The position numbers and the translations under genes were made by a program. DNA of 64,000 bases, from positions 34,051 through 98,050 of the forward strand of contig CALGAR010000090.1 in the NCBI GenBank assembly GCA_937959285.1, read 5' to 3'. The notes beneath the pieces were generated by a model. The model saw only the letters and a list, made by a program, of their open reading frames with translations, was not told the DNA's origin and ran no database searches. Positions within the stretch are counted from its first letter, which is position 1. Each line of letters begins with the position of its first letter. Shown piece after piece: positions 1 through 8,862 of this stretch. The stretch comes from an uncultured Bryobacterales bacterium (GTDB taxonomy: Bacteria; Acidobacteriota; Terriglobia; Bryobacterales; Bryobacteraceae).

Positions 1-60
1 GCTCTGGAGTAGGGCTCGCACCGGCGGCGCGAGCCGCGTTCGAAACAATCGATGTCGTGC

Positions 61-1671
61 TCAATGAGTCTCAGACTTGCTGTTGTTCACGCGCTGCACA
101 ATCATCTTCTTCGCGTTTTCCAACAGACTCTTCGCTTTCGGCAGGGATTCAATCGCCTTCGCGACCATGGGATCGGTCTCAATGGTCAGGCGCCGCGATT
201 CTTCGATGCTGAACGCCGTGGTGTAGACTTCCAGACGCAGCCGGCGCTTCACCCAGTCATGGTTCTCAGCAAATTCGGCTTCCGTGAACCGGATGCCCGA
301 ATCCAGCAGATACTTGTGGAACTCGTTCATGATCTGGGTATCCGGCTCCCAATTCTTGGGTAGCTTGGCATCCGTCTTACCAAAATACTTGGCGGTGAAG
401 TTGAAGAAGGCGTATTTCCTGAGCAGCTCGGTTTGGAAGCGGTTCAGCTTCTCCTGCTCAAACTTTTCATCAGGCGCGATACCGCCGCCGCCATAGACGG
501 TGCGGCCGCTGTCCGTCAACTTCACGTCGTCCGGATTCTTCGTTTCCAGATCCTTGCGGAAGTAGTAATCGTAGAAGGAGCGGTTCTGGTAATCACGCTG
601 GATCAGGCGTCCGCTCGGCGTGTAATACTTAGCGGTGGTCAGCGCAAGCCCGGTATTCTCGCCAAGCGGGTAGACCGTCTGCACCAAACCCTTTCCGAAC
701 GTGTTCTCTCCAAGGATCCATGCGCGGTCGTGATCCTGAAGCGCGCCGGAAACGATCTCAGCCGCCGAAGCGGAATAGCGATTCACGAGGACGACGATCG
801 GATAGTCGTGGCCGTTGCTGCCGTGGCGCGCCACGTACGGACGCTCCGCGGACGAACGTCCCCGGTGGGACACGATCGTCTGATTCCGCTGGAGGAAGCG
901 GTCTGCAACCAGAACGCCTTCGTTCAGCAAGCCGCCCGGATTGTTCCGGAGATCGAGAATAAGACCCTTTATATTATCTTCGCCCAGCCTCTTCAGGTTC
1001 TCCTCTACCTCGCGGCTCGTGTTCTCATTAAAGCTATCAATGGCAAGGTAGGCGATGCCGGGCTTGAGCCAGAAGGCATCCGGGACACTCTTGCGCTCAA
1101 TCTCGTCTCGAATGATGTTGAATTTCAGAGGCTGGTCGTGCCCTTCACGGCCTACGACCACCTGTACCGCCGTGCCGCGGGGCCCCTTCAGAAGATCGGC
1201 CACCTCCGTGGTGGTCAGACCGTCCGTACGCTTGTCGTTTACCTCGAGGATGGTATCGCCGGGGCGAATGCCTGCCTTATAAGCTGGCGATCCGGGGAAA
1301 GGAGCGATGACAATCGTCTTCCCGTCCCGCTCGGACACGGTCATGCCGACCCCATAGTAGTGGCCGCGCTGCTCTTCGCGTAACACGCGGAAGTCCCGGG
1401 GATCAAAGAAACTGGAATGCGGGTCAAGGGTTCGCAGCATGCCTGGGATTGCGCCCTTGTAGACCGCCTTGTCGGGGTTGACTTTGTCTGCGAAGTTGTT
1501 TTCCACCAGCTCGTAGACCGAGGTGAACATTCGAATGTTCGCGCTCAGGTCATCCTGATTGCCGGCGGCTGCCGCCACCCCCACGACTCCTGGCCCGTAG
1601 ATCCCTCCCAGCACAGCAAACGCCCCAACAACGGCGGGAACAAAGAGGGTAGAGCGCCAGCTCATGGCCAT
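61..1671 (-). CDS. ctpA: S41 C-terminal processing peptidase with PDZ domain
   Basis: This is a periplasmic, membrane-anchored serine protease of the Prc/CtpA family, which trims or degrades envelope proteins from their C-termini. The 536-residue protein starts with a hydrophobic signal or anchor (residues 5-36). A PDZ domain (about 105-180) contains the loop GSPAYKAGIRPGD. The S41 core carries Ser302 in SASAAE and Lys327 in TFGKGLVQ, and the 25-residue spacing is the one expected for the Ser/Lys dyad. GGAGG lies 6 bases before the ATG and fixes the start. The C-terminal 140 residues are charged and outside the core. The natural substrate cannot be read from the sequence. Family assignment is secure. 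Confidence 0.93.
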   Translation of the reverse strand: MAMSWRSTLFVPAVVGAFAVLGGIYGPGVVGVAAAAGNQDDLSANIRMFTSVYELVENNFADKVNPDKAVYKGAIPGMLRTLDPHSSFFDPRDFRVLREEQRGHYYGVGMTVSERDGKTIVIAPFPGSPAYKAGIRPGDTILEVNDKRTDGLTTTEVADLLKGPRGTAVQVVVGREGHDQPLKFNIIRDEIERKSVPDAFWLKPGIAYLAIDSFNENTSREVEENLKRLGEDNIKGLILDLRNNPGGLLNEGVLVADRFLQRNQTIVSHRGRSSAERPYVARHGSNGHDYPIVVLVNRYSASAAEIVSGALQDHDRAWILGENTFGKGLVQTVYPLGENTGLALTTAKYYTPSGRLIQRDYQNRSFYDYYFRKDLETKNPDDVKLTDSGRTVYGGGGIAPDEKFEQEKLNRFQTELLRKYAFFNFTAKYFGKTDAKLPKNWEPDTQIMNEFHKYLLDSGIRFTEAEFAENHDWVKRRLRLEVYTTAFSIEESRRLTIETDPMVAKAIESLPKAKSLLENAKKMIVQRVNNSKSETH

Positions 1672-1782
1672 ACGTAACCTCCCCAGGATGTCATTTCAGT
1701 ATACCAGGAACCAGGAATCAGTTGAGACACCAGCTCCTTACCCATTGGACGCACCCGGCGGACGTAAGGGTGCGGGAGTTTT

Positions 1783-2289
1783 TCAGACGGCTCTGGACTT
1801 CCGGCCGGCGGCGGCGCCTTCGGCCTTGGCCGGCTTTCTCCCAGGAACAGCACTTTGCAGGCGGCGCACCTGGTCGCTCACACACACGAGAAACATGGGC
1901 TGCCTGGCGTTCTTCAAAATATCAATGATCCGAGTATGCCGGTCTTCCAGGTAGATCGTTCTGCCGTCTGTCAAAAGGTGGAGGTCGGATTCACTCTGCA
2001 GGACTTCGCTCAGGCGGCGGCCGACTTCACGCTGCAGGAAGCGCAAAACGCGGCGAATCTTCTGCAAGGAAAAACCCTTGCGCCGCAGCTCCGCAATCAC
2101 GGTGATCTCGATCACCTCTGCGGGCAGGTAGACCCGCTTGTGGCCTTCGTGTCTGGGCGAGACAACTTTCCGCTCATCCCACCACTGCAGTTGTCGAAGG
2201 CTAACTCCTGCCAGGCGAGAGACTTCGCTGCTGGTATAAGTACGTTCAGTCGGTTCAGTTTCAGGTCGGTTCTTTTTTGTTTTGAACAT
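1783..2289 (-). CDS. MerR-family transcriptional regulator
   Basis: A 168-residue DNA-binding regulator. A MerR winged-helix region is seen at about residues 17-90, with TSSEVSRLAGVSLRQLQWW followed by the wing and the second helix pair (RRKGFSLQKIRRVLRFLQ). It lacks the long dimerisation helix and Cys-rich C-terminus of metal-sensing MerR proteins. The C-terminal half (LLTDGRTIYLEDRHTRIIDI) instead looks like a small ligand- or partner-binding domain of unknown specificity. It lies between the S41 protease and thiS, all on the same strand, but gaps of more than 100 bases on both sides argue for its own transcript. The effector and targets are unknown. Confidence 0.85.
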   Translation of the reverse strand: MFKTKKNRPETEPTERTYTSSEVSRLAGVSLRQLQWWDERKVVSPRHEGHKRVYLPAEVIEITVIAELRRKGFSLQKIRRVLRFLQREVGRRLSEVLQSESDLHLLTDGRTIYLEDRHTRIIDILKNARQPMFLVCVSDQVRRLQSAVPGRKPAKAEGAAAGRKSRAV

Positions 2290-2434
2290 GCGCAGCCGCT
2301 TCCGTTCTCGGCAGATACTCGCCTTTCAGAATTGTACTTGAGGCCGGAGGGCTGTCAATAAAAATATTCCCGATTTCGCCGGGGACCTGCGCAGAAGGTG
2401 GTTTCTCCTTCCATTTCAATCACTTACTGAGATC

Positions 2435-2659
2435 CTACCCGCCCCCGACAAAATGAACAATCTCGATGGATGCGCCGTCCTCCAGCGCCGTCGTCTCCCA
2501 GTCGGGCTGGCGCACGATCCGGCCATTCATTTCCACAGCAACTCGCGACGGGTCAAGTTCGAGAGAATACAGGAGATCCAGCAAAGACTGACCCTCCGCC
2601 GCCGTACGCTTGCCGCCGTTCACGACAATTTCGATCGTTCTTGTTTTATCTTGTTGCAT
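2435..2659 (-). CDS. thiS: ThiS sulfur carrier protein
   Basis: A 74-residue beta-grasp sulfur carrier for synthesis of the thiazole ring of thiamine. It is thiocarboxylated on its C-terminal glycine. The match is the C-terminal half WETTALEDGASIEIVHFVGG ending in a free Gly-Gly-Gly, plus the internal MNGRIVRQPDW typical of ThiS rather than MoaD. An upstream in-frame ATG 69 bases earlier would add a peptide unlike the family and would run through the divergent nuo promoter, so the shorter start is chosen. No other thiamine gene is adjacent, which is unusual because thiS often sits beside thiG. Confidence 0.85.
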   Translation of the reverse strand: MQQDKTRTIEIVVNGGKRTAAEGQSLLDLLYSLELDPSRVAVEMNGRIVRQPDWETTALEDGASIEIVHFVGGG

Positions 2660-2686
2660 TCCAAGGACTCTTGGCAGTGGTGCGGT

Positions 2687-2716
2687 TTGACACCCTCTTA
2701 CGCCCCTCATTATATT
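2687..2716 (+). promoter_or_regulatory. Sigma70-like promoter of the nuo operon
   Basis: TTGACA at 2687-2692 is a perfect -35 box. After an 18-base spacer comes TATATT at 2711-2716, which matches the -10 consensus at five of six bases. Transcription would begin near 2723 and leave a leader of about 26 bases before nuoA. It lies in the divergent gap between thiS and nuoA and is the only strong promoter-like signal seen before the twelve-gene run. The call is by inspection only. Confidence 0.6.
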
Positions 2717-2749
2717 GGAACTTAACAACCAGTTCGCCTGCGGACCTCG

Positions 2750-3196
2750 ATGCCAACGACATACACCGATTTGTATTTTCCTGTAGTGCTACAGGTAGTG
2801 CTTGCGGCGGTGATCGCAGCCGGGATGATCGGGACATCCTACATCCTTGGTAAGAAAGTGAGAAACGCCGCAAAAGACACGCCGTATGAATGCGGCATTA
2901 ACCCGACCGGAAGCGCCAGGGAACGTTTCAGCGTCAAGTTCTATCTCGTCGCGATGCTGTTCATCGTGTTCGACATAGAAGCAATCTTTCTCTATCCGTG
3001 GGCTGTCGTATTCCGCGAACTACGGTTGTTCGCCTTCGTGGAAATGCTGCTGTTTATAGCGTTCGTCCTCGGAGGCTTTTTCTATATATGGAAAAGGGGC
3101 GTACTGAACTGGGCACAAGACACAAGCGAACCGGAACTGGAACACCTCGATACCGCCGATCCCTTCGTGAAGCCCGAAGTGGCCGCCCAACAGTAA
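2750..3196 (+). CDS. nuoA: NADH-quinone oxidoreductase subunit A
   Basis: Membrane subunit of complex I (148 residues) with three transmembrane helices, at about residues 9-33, 63-86 and 92-115. The conserved loop after the first helix contains YECGINPTGSARERFSVKFY, which sits at the quinone-cavity entrance and is diagnostic. The C-terminus (about 118-148) is a charged tail. It is the first gene of the nuo operon, with the promoter about 35 bases upstream. The next gene is nuoC, only 7 bases on. nuoB, which normally lies between them, is absent. Confidence 0.97.
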   Translation: MPTTYTDLYFPVVLQVVLAAVIAAGMIGTSYILGKKVRNAAKDTPYECGINPTGSARERFSVKFYLVAMLFIVFDIEAIFLYPWAVVFRELRLFAFVEMLLFIAFVLGGFFYIWKRGVLNWAQDTSEPELEHLDTADPFVKPEVAAQQ

Positions 3197-3203
3197 GGAA
3201 TCA

Positions 3204-3692
3204 ATGCTCTCCGAACAATTGAAGGATTCCGCGACCGCATCGGCGATCGCCGCATGGGACGCCTCCGTGATCGAGGAGGCAAAGTTCGCGCTCGGCGAAA
3301 CGACCCTGGTCGTCGCTGCGGATAAGATCGTCGCACTGTGCCGTTTCCTGAAAGAGGACCAGAAATTCATCCGGCTGAGCGGGCTGACAGCGGTGGACTG
3401 GTACCCGATGGAGCCCCGGTTTGAAGTCGTCTACCTGCTCCACTCGCTCGAGCGCAACGAGCGGCTCCGTCTGAAGTGCCGGGTGGGCGGAGAGAATCCG
3501 GAAATCGATTCGGTCACCGGCGTATGGCGCTCGGCAAACTGGTATGAGCGCGAAGTCTTCGATCTTTTCGGGGTTAAGTTCCGCAATCACCCCAATCTCA
3601 AACGGATCATGCTGCCGGATTACTGGGAGGGGCACCCGTTGCGAAAGGACTTCCCGGTGCATGGCCACAAGTACAGCTATCAGAACGAATAG
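3204..3692 (+). CDS. nuoC: NADH-quinone oxidoreductase subunit C
   Basis: The 30 kDa-type peripheral-arm subunit of complex I (162 residues), a scaffold that packs on NuoD and holds no cofactor. The family signature ANWYEREVFDLFGV is followed by HPNLKRIMLPDYWEGHPLRK. TAAGGA lies a few bases before the ATG and overlaps the nuoA stop codon. This is a separate NuoC, not the NuoCD fusion of enterobacteria. It starts 7 bases after nuoA with no nuoB between, and nuoD follows after 9 bases. Confidence 0.96.
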   Translation: MLSEQLKDSATASAIAAWDASVIEEAKFALGETTLVVAADKIVALCRFLKEDQKFIRLSGLTAVDWYPMEPRFEVVYLLHSLERNERLRLKCRVGGENPEIDSVTGVWRSANWYEREVFDLFGVKFRNHPNLKRIMLPDYWEGHPLRKDFPVHGHKYSYQNE

Positions 3693-3701
3693 GAACCCGT
3701 C

Positions 3702-4931
3702 ATGAGCGATACGGTTACACCACCACCGGTTACAGCGGAAACCGAGGCCTCGGCGGAGCGAAGCACCAGACGGCGGATGACGCTAAACATGGGGCCCCAG
3801 CACCCCTCCACACACGGCGTTCTCCGCGTGCTTCTCGAACTGGACGGGGAAACGATCGTCCGGGCAGAGCCCGATATCGGCTATTTGCATACCGGTATCG
3901 AAAAACAATGCGAGTCGAAGACCTGGCAGCAAGCTGTCACTCTGACGGACCGCGTTGATTACCTGTCGAACCTCTCCAACAACCTCTGCTACGCACTCGC
4001 CGTCGAAAAACTGCTCCAGCTGGAGATTCCGCCCCGCGCGCAGTGGATGCGCGTCCTGCTGGTGGAACTGACCCGTATCAACAGCCACCTCGTGTGGCTT
4101 GGCACCCATGCCCTCGACCTGGGCGCGATGAGCGTCTTTTTCTATTGCTTCCGGGAACGGGAAGACATTCTTCGCCTGTTCGAGATGTTCTCCGGGCAGC
4201 GGATGATGACCAGCTATATCCGGCCGGGCGGTCTTGCGCTGGAGCCGCCGCGCGGCTGGGACAAGGCGGTCCGCCGATTCATCGATGCGTTCCCAAGCAA
4301 AGTCGATCAGTATGAAAGCCTCCTCAACCGCAACCCGATCTTCCTGGAAAGGACAAAGGGTGTCGGAATTCTCCCTCTTGAGGATCTCCTCGATTTGGGC
4401 GTAACGGGCCCGATGATCCGGGCGGCCGGAATGCCCTGGGACATCCGCAAAAGCGAGCCCTACTCAAGTTACGAAAAGTTCGACTTTTCGGTTCCAACAA
4501 GAACTGAAAACGATGTCTATGCCCGTTTCCAGGTGCGGGTCGAGGAGATGCGGCAGAGCGCGAGGATCGTAAAGCAAGCGCTCGAAGGTATGCCCGAGGG
4601 TCCATGGAAGGCGGACGCGCCTGGGATCTTGCTCCCTGAGCGGGAGAAGATGAAGACCCAGATGGAGGCCCTGATCTACCACTTCAAGATCGTTACCGAG
4701 GGCTATAGCGTGCCGGCTGGCGAAGCGTATCAGTGCGTTGAAGCCCCTCGCGGCGAGATTGGCTACTACGTGGTGAGCGACGGAACAAGCCGTCCCTATC
4801 GTGTGTTTATGCGGACACCCAGCTACGGCAATCTTCAGGCCCTGCCGGACATGATCCAAGGACAGTTGATTGCCGACACGATTGCCGCCATGGGAAGCAT
4901 GGACTTTGTGCTTGGAGACGTAGACCGGTAA
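3702..4931 (+). CDS. nuoD: NADH-quinone oxidoreductase subunit D
   Basis: The 49 kDa-type subunit (409 residues), homologous to the large subunit of NiFe hydrogenases, which together with NuoB forms the quinone-reduction site. The N-terminal motif NMGPQHPSTHGVLR (about 28-41) holds the conserved His of the quinone pocket, and the C-terminus ends canonically in SMDFVLGDVDR. A 25-residue Thr/Glu-rich leader precedes the fold. AGGA before the ATG supports this start. Its obligatory partner NuoB is not encoded next to it here. Confidence 0.97.
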   Translation: MSDTVTPPPVTAETEASAERSTRRRMTLNMGPQHPSTHGVLRVLLELDGETIVRAEPDIGYLHTGIEKQCESKTWQQAVTLTDRVDYLSNLSNNLCYALAVEKLLQLEIPPRAQWMRVLLVELTRINSHLVWLGTHALDLGAMSVFFYCFREREDILRLFEMFSGQRMMTSYIRPGGLALEPPRGWDKAVRRFIDAFPSKVDQYESLLNRNPIFLERTKGVGILPLEDLLDLGVTGPMIRAAGMPWDIRKSEPYSSYEKFDFSVPTRTENDVYARFQVRVEEMRQSARIVKQALEGMPEGPWKADAPGILLPEREKMKTQMEALIYHFKIVTEGYSVPAGEAYQCVEAPRGEIGYYVVSDGTSRPYRVFMRTPSYGNLQALPDMIQGQLIADTIAAMGSMDFVLGDVDR

Positions 4932-4936
4932 AGACA

Positions 4937-5419
4937 ATGACGTTTTCTCCGAAACTTGAAGAGAAGTTCGCAGCGCTGCTGACGCATTATCCGGAAGGAC
5001 GGCAGCGGGCAGCGCTGATTCCGATGCTTCTTTATGCGCAGGACGAAGTAGGCGCGATCACTCCCGAGCTGGTCGAGGAGGTGGCGAAGCGCTGCGGCGT
5101 CACGCCGCTTCAGGTGGATGAGGTCGTCGGGTACTACTCGATGCTCCACCGCAAGCCGCTCGGTAAGTACCACATCCAGGTCTGCACCAACATTAGCTGC
5201 ATGCTGGTCGGGGGCGAGGAACTTTTCGAGCACGCCTGCAAGAAGCTGGGGATTGGCCACAAGCAGGTGACTCCTGACGGCCTTTTCTCCCTCGAAGAGG
5301 TCGAGTGCATGGGTGCCTGCTCCTGGGCACCGGCAATTCAGATCGGGTACGAATTCCACCATAAGGTGACGCCCGAGAAATTGGACGAGCTCATCGAGGC
5401 GCTCCGGAAGATTCAATAA
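4937..5419 (+). CDS. nuoE: NADH-quinone oxidoreductase subunit E
   Basis: The 24 kDa-type subunit of the NADH dehydrogenase arm (160 residues), a thioredoxin-fold protein carrying [2Fe-2S] cluster N1a. The four ligands are visible as CTNISC in the first pair and CMGAC in the second, with the helical N-terminal domain (YPEGRQRAALIPMLLYAQ) before them. It starts 5 bases after nuoD and is followed 4 bases later by nuoF. The presence of E, F and G shows this operon encodes the NADH-oxidising form and not the shortened F420H2- or ferredoxin-type complex. Confidence 0.97.
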   Translation: MTFSPKLEEKFAALLTHYPEGRQRAALIPMLLYAQDEVGAITPELVEEVAKRCGVTPLQVDEVVGYYSMLHRKPLGKYHIQVCTNISCMLVGGEELFEHACKKLGIGHKQVTPDGLFSLEEVECMGACSWAPAIQIGYEFHHKVTPEKLDELIEALRKIQ

Positions 5420-5423
5420 AGCC

Positions 5424-6722
5424 ATGCTCTACAACGAACCCAGTCCGCTCGAAGTGCGAGTGCTCACTCGCCGGTTCGGTTTGCCGAATTCGGCTTCCAT
5501 CGATACCTATCTGGCGACCGACGGGTACAAGGCTCTCGAGAAAGCCTTCGACATGACGCCCGACGAGATTATCGAGGAGGTGAAGACTTCCAACCTCCGG
5601 GGGCGCGGAGGAGCGGGCTTTCCCACTGGAATGAAGTGGGGGTTCGTACCTCGCAATTCACCCAAGCCGAAATACATCGTGGTGAATGGCGACGAAAGCG
5701 AGCCGGGCACTTGTAAGGACCGGTTGCTGATCGAAAACGACCCTCATCAACTGATCGAGGGTGTTCTGATCGCGGCGCTCGCCGTAGGCGCCAGCCGCGG
5801 GTGGATCTACATTCGCGGCGAGTACCGTTATCTCATCGAGATAATGGATAAGGCGATCGCCGAAGCGTACGCCCGTGGCTATCTCGGGAAGAACATTCTT
5901 GGCCGTGGTTTTGACTTCGATCTTCACACGCACACAGGCGCCGGCGCCTATGAATGCGGTGAAGAGTCCGCGTTGCTCGAATCGCTCGAGGGCAAGCGCG
6001 GCGTTCCTCGAATCCGTCCTCCGTTTCCCGCTGTCTCCGGCGCATTCCAGTGCCCCACGATTCTGAACAACGTCGAGACCTTTTCCGCAGTGCCCGCGAT
6101 TATCCGCGACGGCGGTGCTGCCTTTGCCGCGCTGGGTACGCCGAAGAACGGAGGCACCAGGCTGTTCTGCCTTTCGGGCCACGTGAATAAGCCCGGCGTT
6201 TATGAACTGCCGATGGGCTTCAACCTGCTTCGGATGATCAATGAGGTTGGTGGAGGCGTTCGCGGCGGACGCGCATTGAAGGCGGTGATTCCGGGCGGCT
6301 CTTCCTGCCCCATTCTGAAAGCGGAAGAGTGCGATCTGCCGATGGATTACGATTCGCTCGCCAAGGCGAAGAGCATGCTTGGCTCGGGCGGCGTGATCGT
6401 CATGGATGAAACCACCGATATGGTGAAGGCGGCGCTGCGTATCATGAAGTTCTATCAGCACGAGAGCTGCGGCTGGTGCATTCCCTGCCGCGAAGGGACA
6501 ACCTGGTTGAAGAAGCTGCTCACGCGGATGGACGAGGGCCGCGGTTCAAGCAATGACATCGACCTCATTGCCGACTTGGCGAAGAATATGTTGGGCCGGA
6601 CATTCTGCCCGCTCGGCGACGCTGCCGCCATGCCGACAATCTCCATCGTGGAGAAGTTCCGCGAGGAGTTCGAGGCGAAGCTCGCCGCATCCAGGACACA
6701 AAGCAAGTTCGTGGTGGTCTAA
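5424..6722 (+). CDS. nuoF: NADH-quinone oxidoreductase subunit F
   Basis: The 51 kDa-type subunit (432 residues) that binds NADH, FMN and [4Fe-4S] cluster N3. Visible are the glycine-rich FMN/NAD loop GRGGAGFPTGMKWGF, the second motif GAGAYECGEESALLESLEG, and the N3 ligands ESCGWCIPCREG plus a fourth Cys in GRTFCPLGDAA. Length is usual for the family. The last residues (about 415-432) form a short Ser/Lys/Val tail. It functions with NuoE and NuoG as the electron-input module. Confidence 0.97.
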   Translation: MLYNEPSPLEVRVLTRRFGLPNSASIDTYLATDGYKALEKAFDMTPDEIIEEVKTSNLRGRGGAGFPTGMKWGFVPRNSPKPKYIVVNGDESEPGTCKDRLLIENDPHQLIEGVLIAALAVGASRGWIYIRGEYRYLIEIMDKAIAEAYARGYLGKNILGRGFDFDLHTHTGAGAYECGEESALLESLEGKRGVPRIRPPFPAVSGAFQCPTILNNVETFSAVPAIIRDGGAAFAALGTPKNGGTRLFCLSGHVNKPGVYELPMGFNLLRMINEVGGGVRGGRALKAVIPGGSSCPILKAEECDLPMDYDSLAKAKSMLGSGGVIVMDETTDMVKAALRIMKFYQHESCGWCIPCREGTTWLKKLLTRMDEGRGSSNDIDLIADLAKNMLGRTFCPLGDAAAMPTISIVEKFREEFEAKLAASRTQSKFVVV

Positions 6723-6748
6723 CCACACAATCGATTTGGGAAAGGCAA

Positions 6749-8842
6749 ATGGCTGATCTTATCAATCTGACAATCGACGGCAAAGCGATACAGGTGCCAG
6801 CCGGCACGCTGGTGATCGACGCTGCCAAGAAGGTCGGCATTGAGATTCCCGCATTCTGCTACTACGAAGGGCTATCGCTTCAGGCTGCCTGCCGCATGTG
6901 CCTCGTGGAAGTGGAAAAGGCTCCGAAGCTCCTGGCCGCCTGCACGCTGCCGGTTGCTGAGGGCATGGTAGTCCACACGGACTCGCCGGCGGTGCAGAAG
7001 GCCCGCAAGTACACGCTCGAATTTCTGCTGACGAATCACCCGCTCGATTGCCCCGTCTGCGACAAAGGCGGCGAGTGCGAACTCCAGGACATGGTGTTCC
7101 GCTACGGCGCCGGCGAAAGCCGCTTCACCGAAGTGAAGCAGCACGTCGACGAAAAGCAGTGGTCCCCCATAGTCTTCTACGACGCTCCCCGGTGCATCCT
7201 CTGCTACCGGTGCGTGCGCATCTGCAATGAAGGAATGGGCGTTGGCGCGCTCGGCATCACGAATCGCGGCGTTACGGCCGAGATTACCCCGAGCCACGGA
7301 GACCACCTTGAGTGCGACGAGTGCGGAATGTGCATCGACATTTGCCCCGTCGGCGCTCTCACCAGCGGCACCTACCGCTACAAGACCCGGCCATGGGAGA
7401 TGCAGCACGTGGGCACCATCTGCACACACTGCTCCAACGGCTGCAAAACCACCCTCGGCGTCCGGAACAACCAGATCGTCCGGGCAAATAACAGAGACCG
7501 GTCCGGCATCAACGGGGAGTTTCTCTGCATCAAAGGGCGCTACGCCTTCGACTTCAACAATCACCCAGACCGACTGCAATCGCCCCTGATGCGGGTGGGC
7601 AGCCAGTTTGAGCCGATCTCCTGGGCTCAGGCTCTCGAGATTGTGAGCAAGAAGTTCCAGGAAGTCCGGGAGCGCAACGGCAAGTTCGGGATCATCGGAT
7701 CCAACCACACCACGAACGAAGAGAACTACTACCTGCAAAAGTTCGCGCGGCAAGGGTTAGGAACGAACAACATCGACCACCGCCGGACTGGTGACGTTGT
7801 TTCTCTTATCGATGCTCTTAGCGGCGCCTCCGGGAAGCTCGCTCAGTTTAGTGACCTGTACTCCACGAAGGCTGCGCTGGTGATCTCGAGCGACCTGTCC
7901 CAGCAGCATCCGCTTCTAGCCTTCCAGCTCCGGGCTAATTACAGGCATCACCAGATGAAGATGTATGCCGTTACCCCGGGGCCTGTGCGCGAGGACAAGT
8001 ATGCGGCGCGCAGCATCCGGGTTGAACCCGGCGGAGAGCTGCAAGCCGTCGAGAGCCTCCGCGATGAGCTGAAGGCGAACGGCGAGCTGCTGGTGATCTT
8101 CGGCGATGCAATTAAGGGCGAGGGGGTCCGGAAGCTGGTTTCGTTCGGCGAATCCCTGGGCATCCCCGTGAAGTATCTGGCCCTCGTCGATTACTCGAAC
8201 TCACGCGGCGCCCTTGATATGGGCATGGTGCCGGAGTTGCTGCCCGGCTACCGCCCGGCCAGCGAGAACGGCCTCGAACCGGGGCTGAACATGAATGAGA
8301 TGCTCGCCGCGCCGGATCTCGATGTTTTGTGGGTTGTGGGCGAAAACCCGCTGGAGAACCGGGCGCCTGCATCCGATCGTACCTTTATCGTCGTCCAGGA
8401 CATGTTCCTCACGGAAACAGCACAGTACGCCAGTATCGTCCTTCCCTCGGCGTCCGCCTATGAGAAGACCGGAACCGTGACGAACGTGACCGGCGAGGTG
8501 CAACGGCTCAAGAGAGGTCCGAAGACGATGGGCGCAAAACCGGATCTGGAGATCTTCGGGCTCATCGCGAAAGGAATGGGTCTGAACCTCGGCACCTGGA
8601 CGCCCGACGCTGTATTTGAAGAGATTCGCCAAACGGTGCGCGGTTATAATGTTCCTTTGCCAGTCATTGCCACCGGTGGAGCTGCGCAAACCGCTCCCGT
8701 CAATGGCCGGGTACCGGTTCAAGTCCGTCCTGAACTGATCCGGTCTGCCGGCGACACTCTCTATACATCTGGATCACTGGGCCGCTATTCAAAGACTTTA
8801 AGCGCTGTGGTTGAAGCGCCCGGCGCACTTTATAAGCCGTGA
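6749..8842 (+). CDS. nuoG: NADH-quinone oxidoreductase subunit G
   Basis: The 75 kDa-type subunit (697 residues). The N-terminus has the [2Fe-2S] N1b site (FCYYEG, CRMCLVEVE, then AAC), followed by the His/Cys N5-type motif HPLDCPVCDKGGEC and two [4Fe-4S] sets, CILCYRCVRIC and CDECGMCIDICP. After these comes CTHCSNGC with a fourth Cys exactly 27 residues on, the C-x2-C-x3-C-x27-C signature of the extra off-pathway cluster N7. The rest is a molybdopterin-oxidoreductase-like domain. AAAGG before the ATG supports the start. It is shorter at the C-terminus than the 900-residue enterobacterial forms, as in many phyla. Confidence 0.96.
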   Translation: MADLINLTIDGKAIQVPAGTLVIDAAKKVGIEIPAFCYYEGLSLQAACRMCLVEVEKAPKLLAACTLPVAEGMVVHTDSPAVQKARKYTLEFLLTNHPLDCPVCDKGGECELQDMVFRYGAGESRFTEVKQHVDEKQWSPIVFYDAPRCILCYRCVRICNEGMGVGALGITNRGVTAEITPSHGDHLECDECGMCIDICPVGALTSGTYRYKTRPWEMQHVGTICTHCSNGCKTTLGVRNNQIVRANNRDRSGINGEFLCIKGRYAFDFNNHPDRLQSPLMRVGSQFEPISWAQALEIVSKKFQEVRERNGKFGIIGSNHTTNEENYYLQKFARQGLGTNNIDHRRTGDVVSLIDALSGASGKLAQFSDLYSTKAALVISSDLSQQHPLLAFQLRANYRHHQMKMYAVTPGPVREDKYAARSIRVEPGGELQAVESLRDELKANGELLVIFGDAIKGEGVRKLVSFGESLGIPVKYLALVDYSNSRGALDMGMVPELLPGYRPASENGLEPGLNMNEMLAAPDLDVLWVVGENPLENRAPASDRTFIVVQDMFLTETAQYASIVLPSASAYEKTGTVTNVTGEVQRLKRGPKTMGAKPDLEIFGLIAKGMGLNLGTWTPDAVFEEIRQTVRGYNVPLPVIATGGAAQTAPVNGRVPVQVRPELIRSAGDTLYTSGSLGRYSKTLSAVVEAPGALYKP

Positions 8843-8862
8843 CGAAAGGCTCGCGCTAAGGA

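Noticed and set aside
13..35. Hairpin GGCTCGC/GCGAGCC near the left edge
   Set aside because: Seven-base stem without a U-tract in the direction of the S41 gene; too close to the edge to judge.
433..1383. A 316-codon plus-strand frame opposite the S41 protease
   Set aside because: Antisense shadow: the protease in the other strand has catalytic residues and a good ribosome-binding site.
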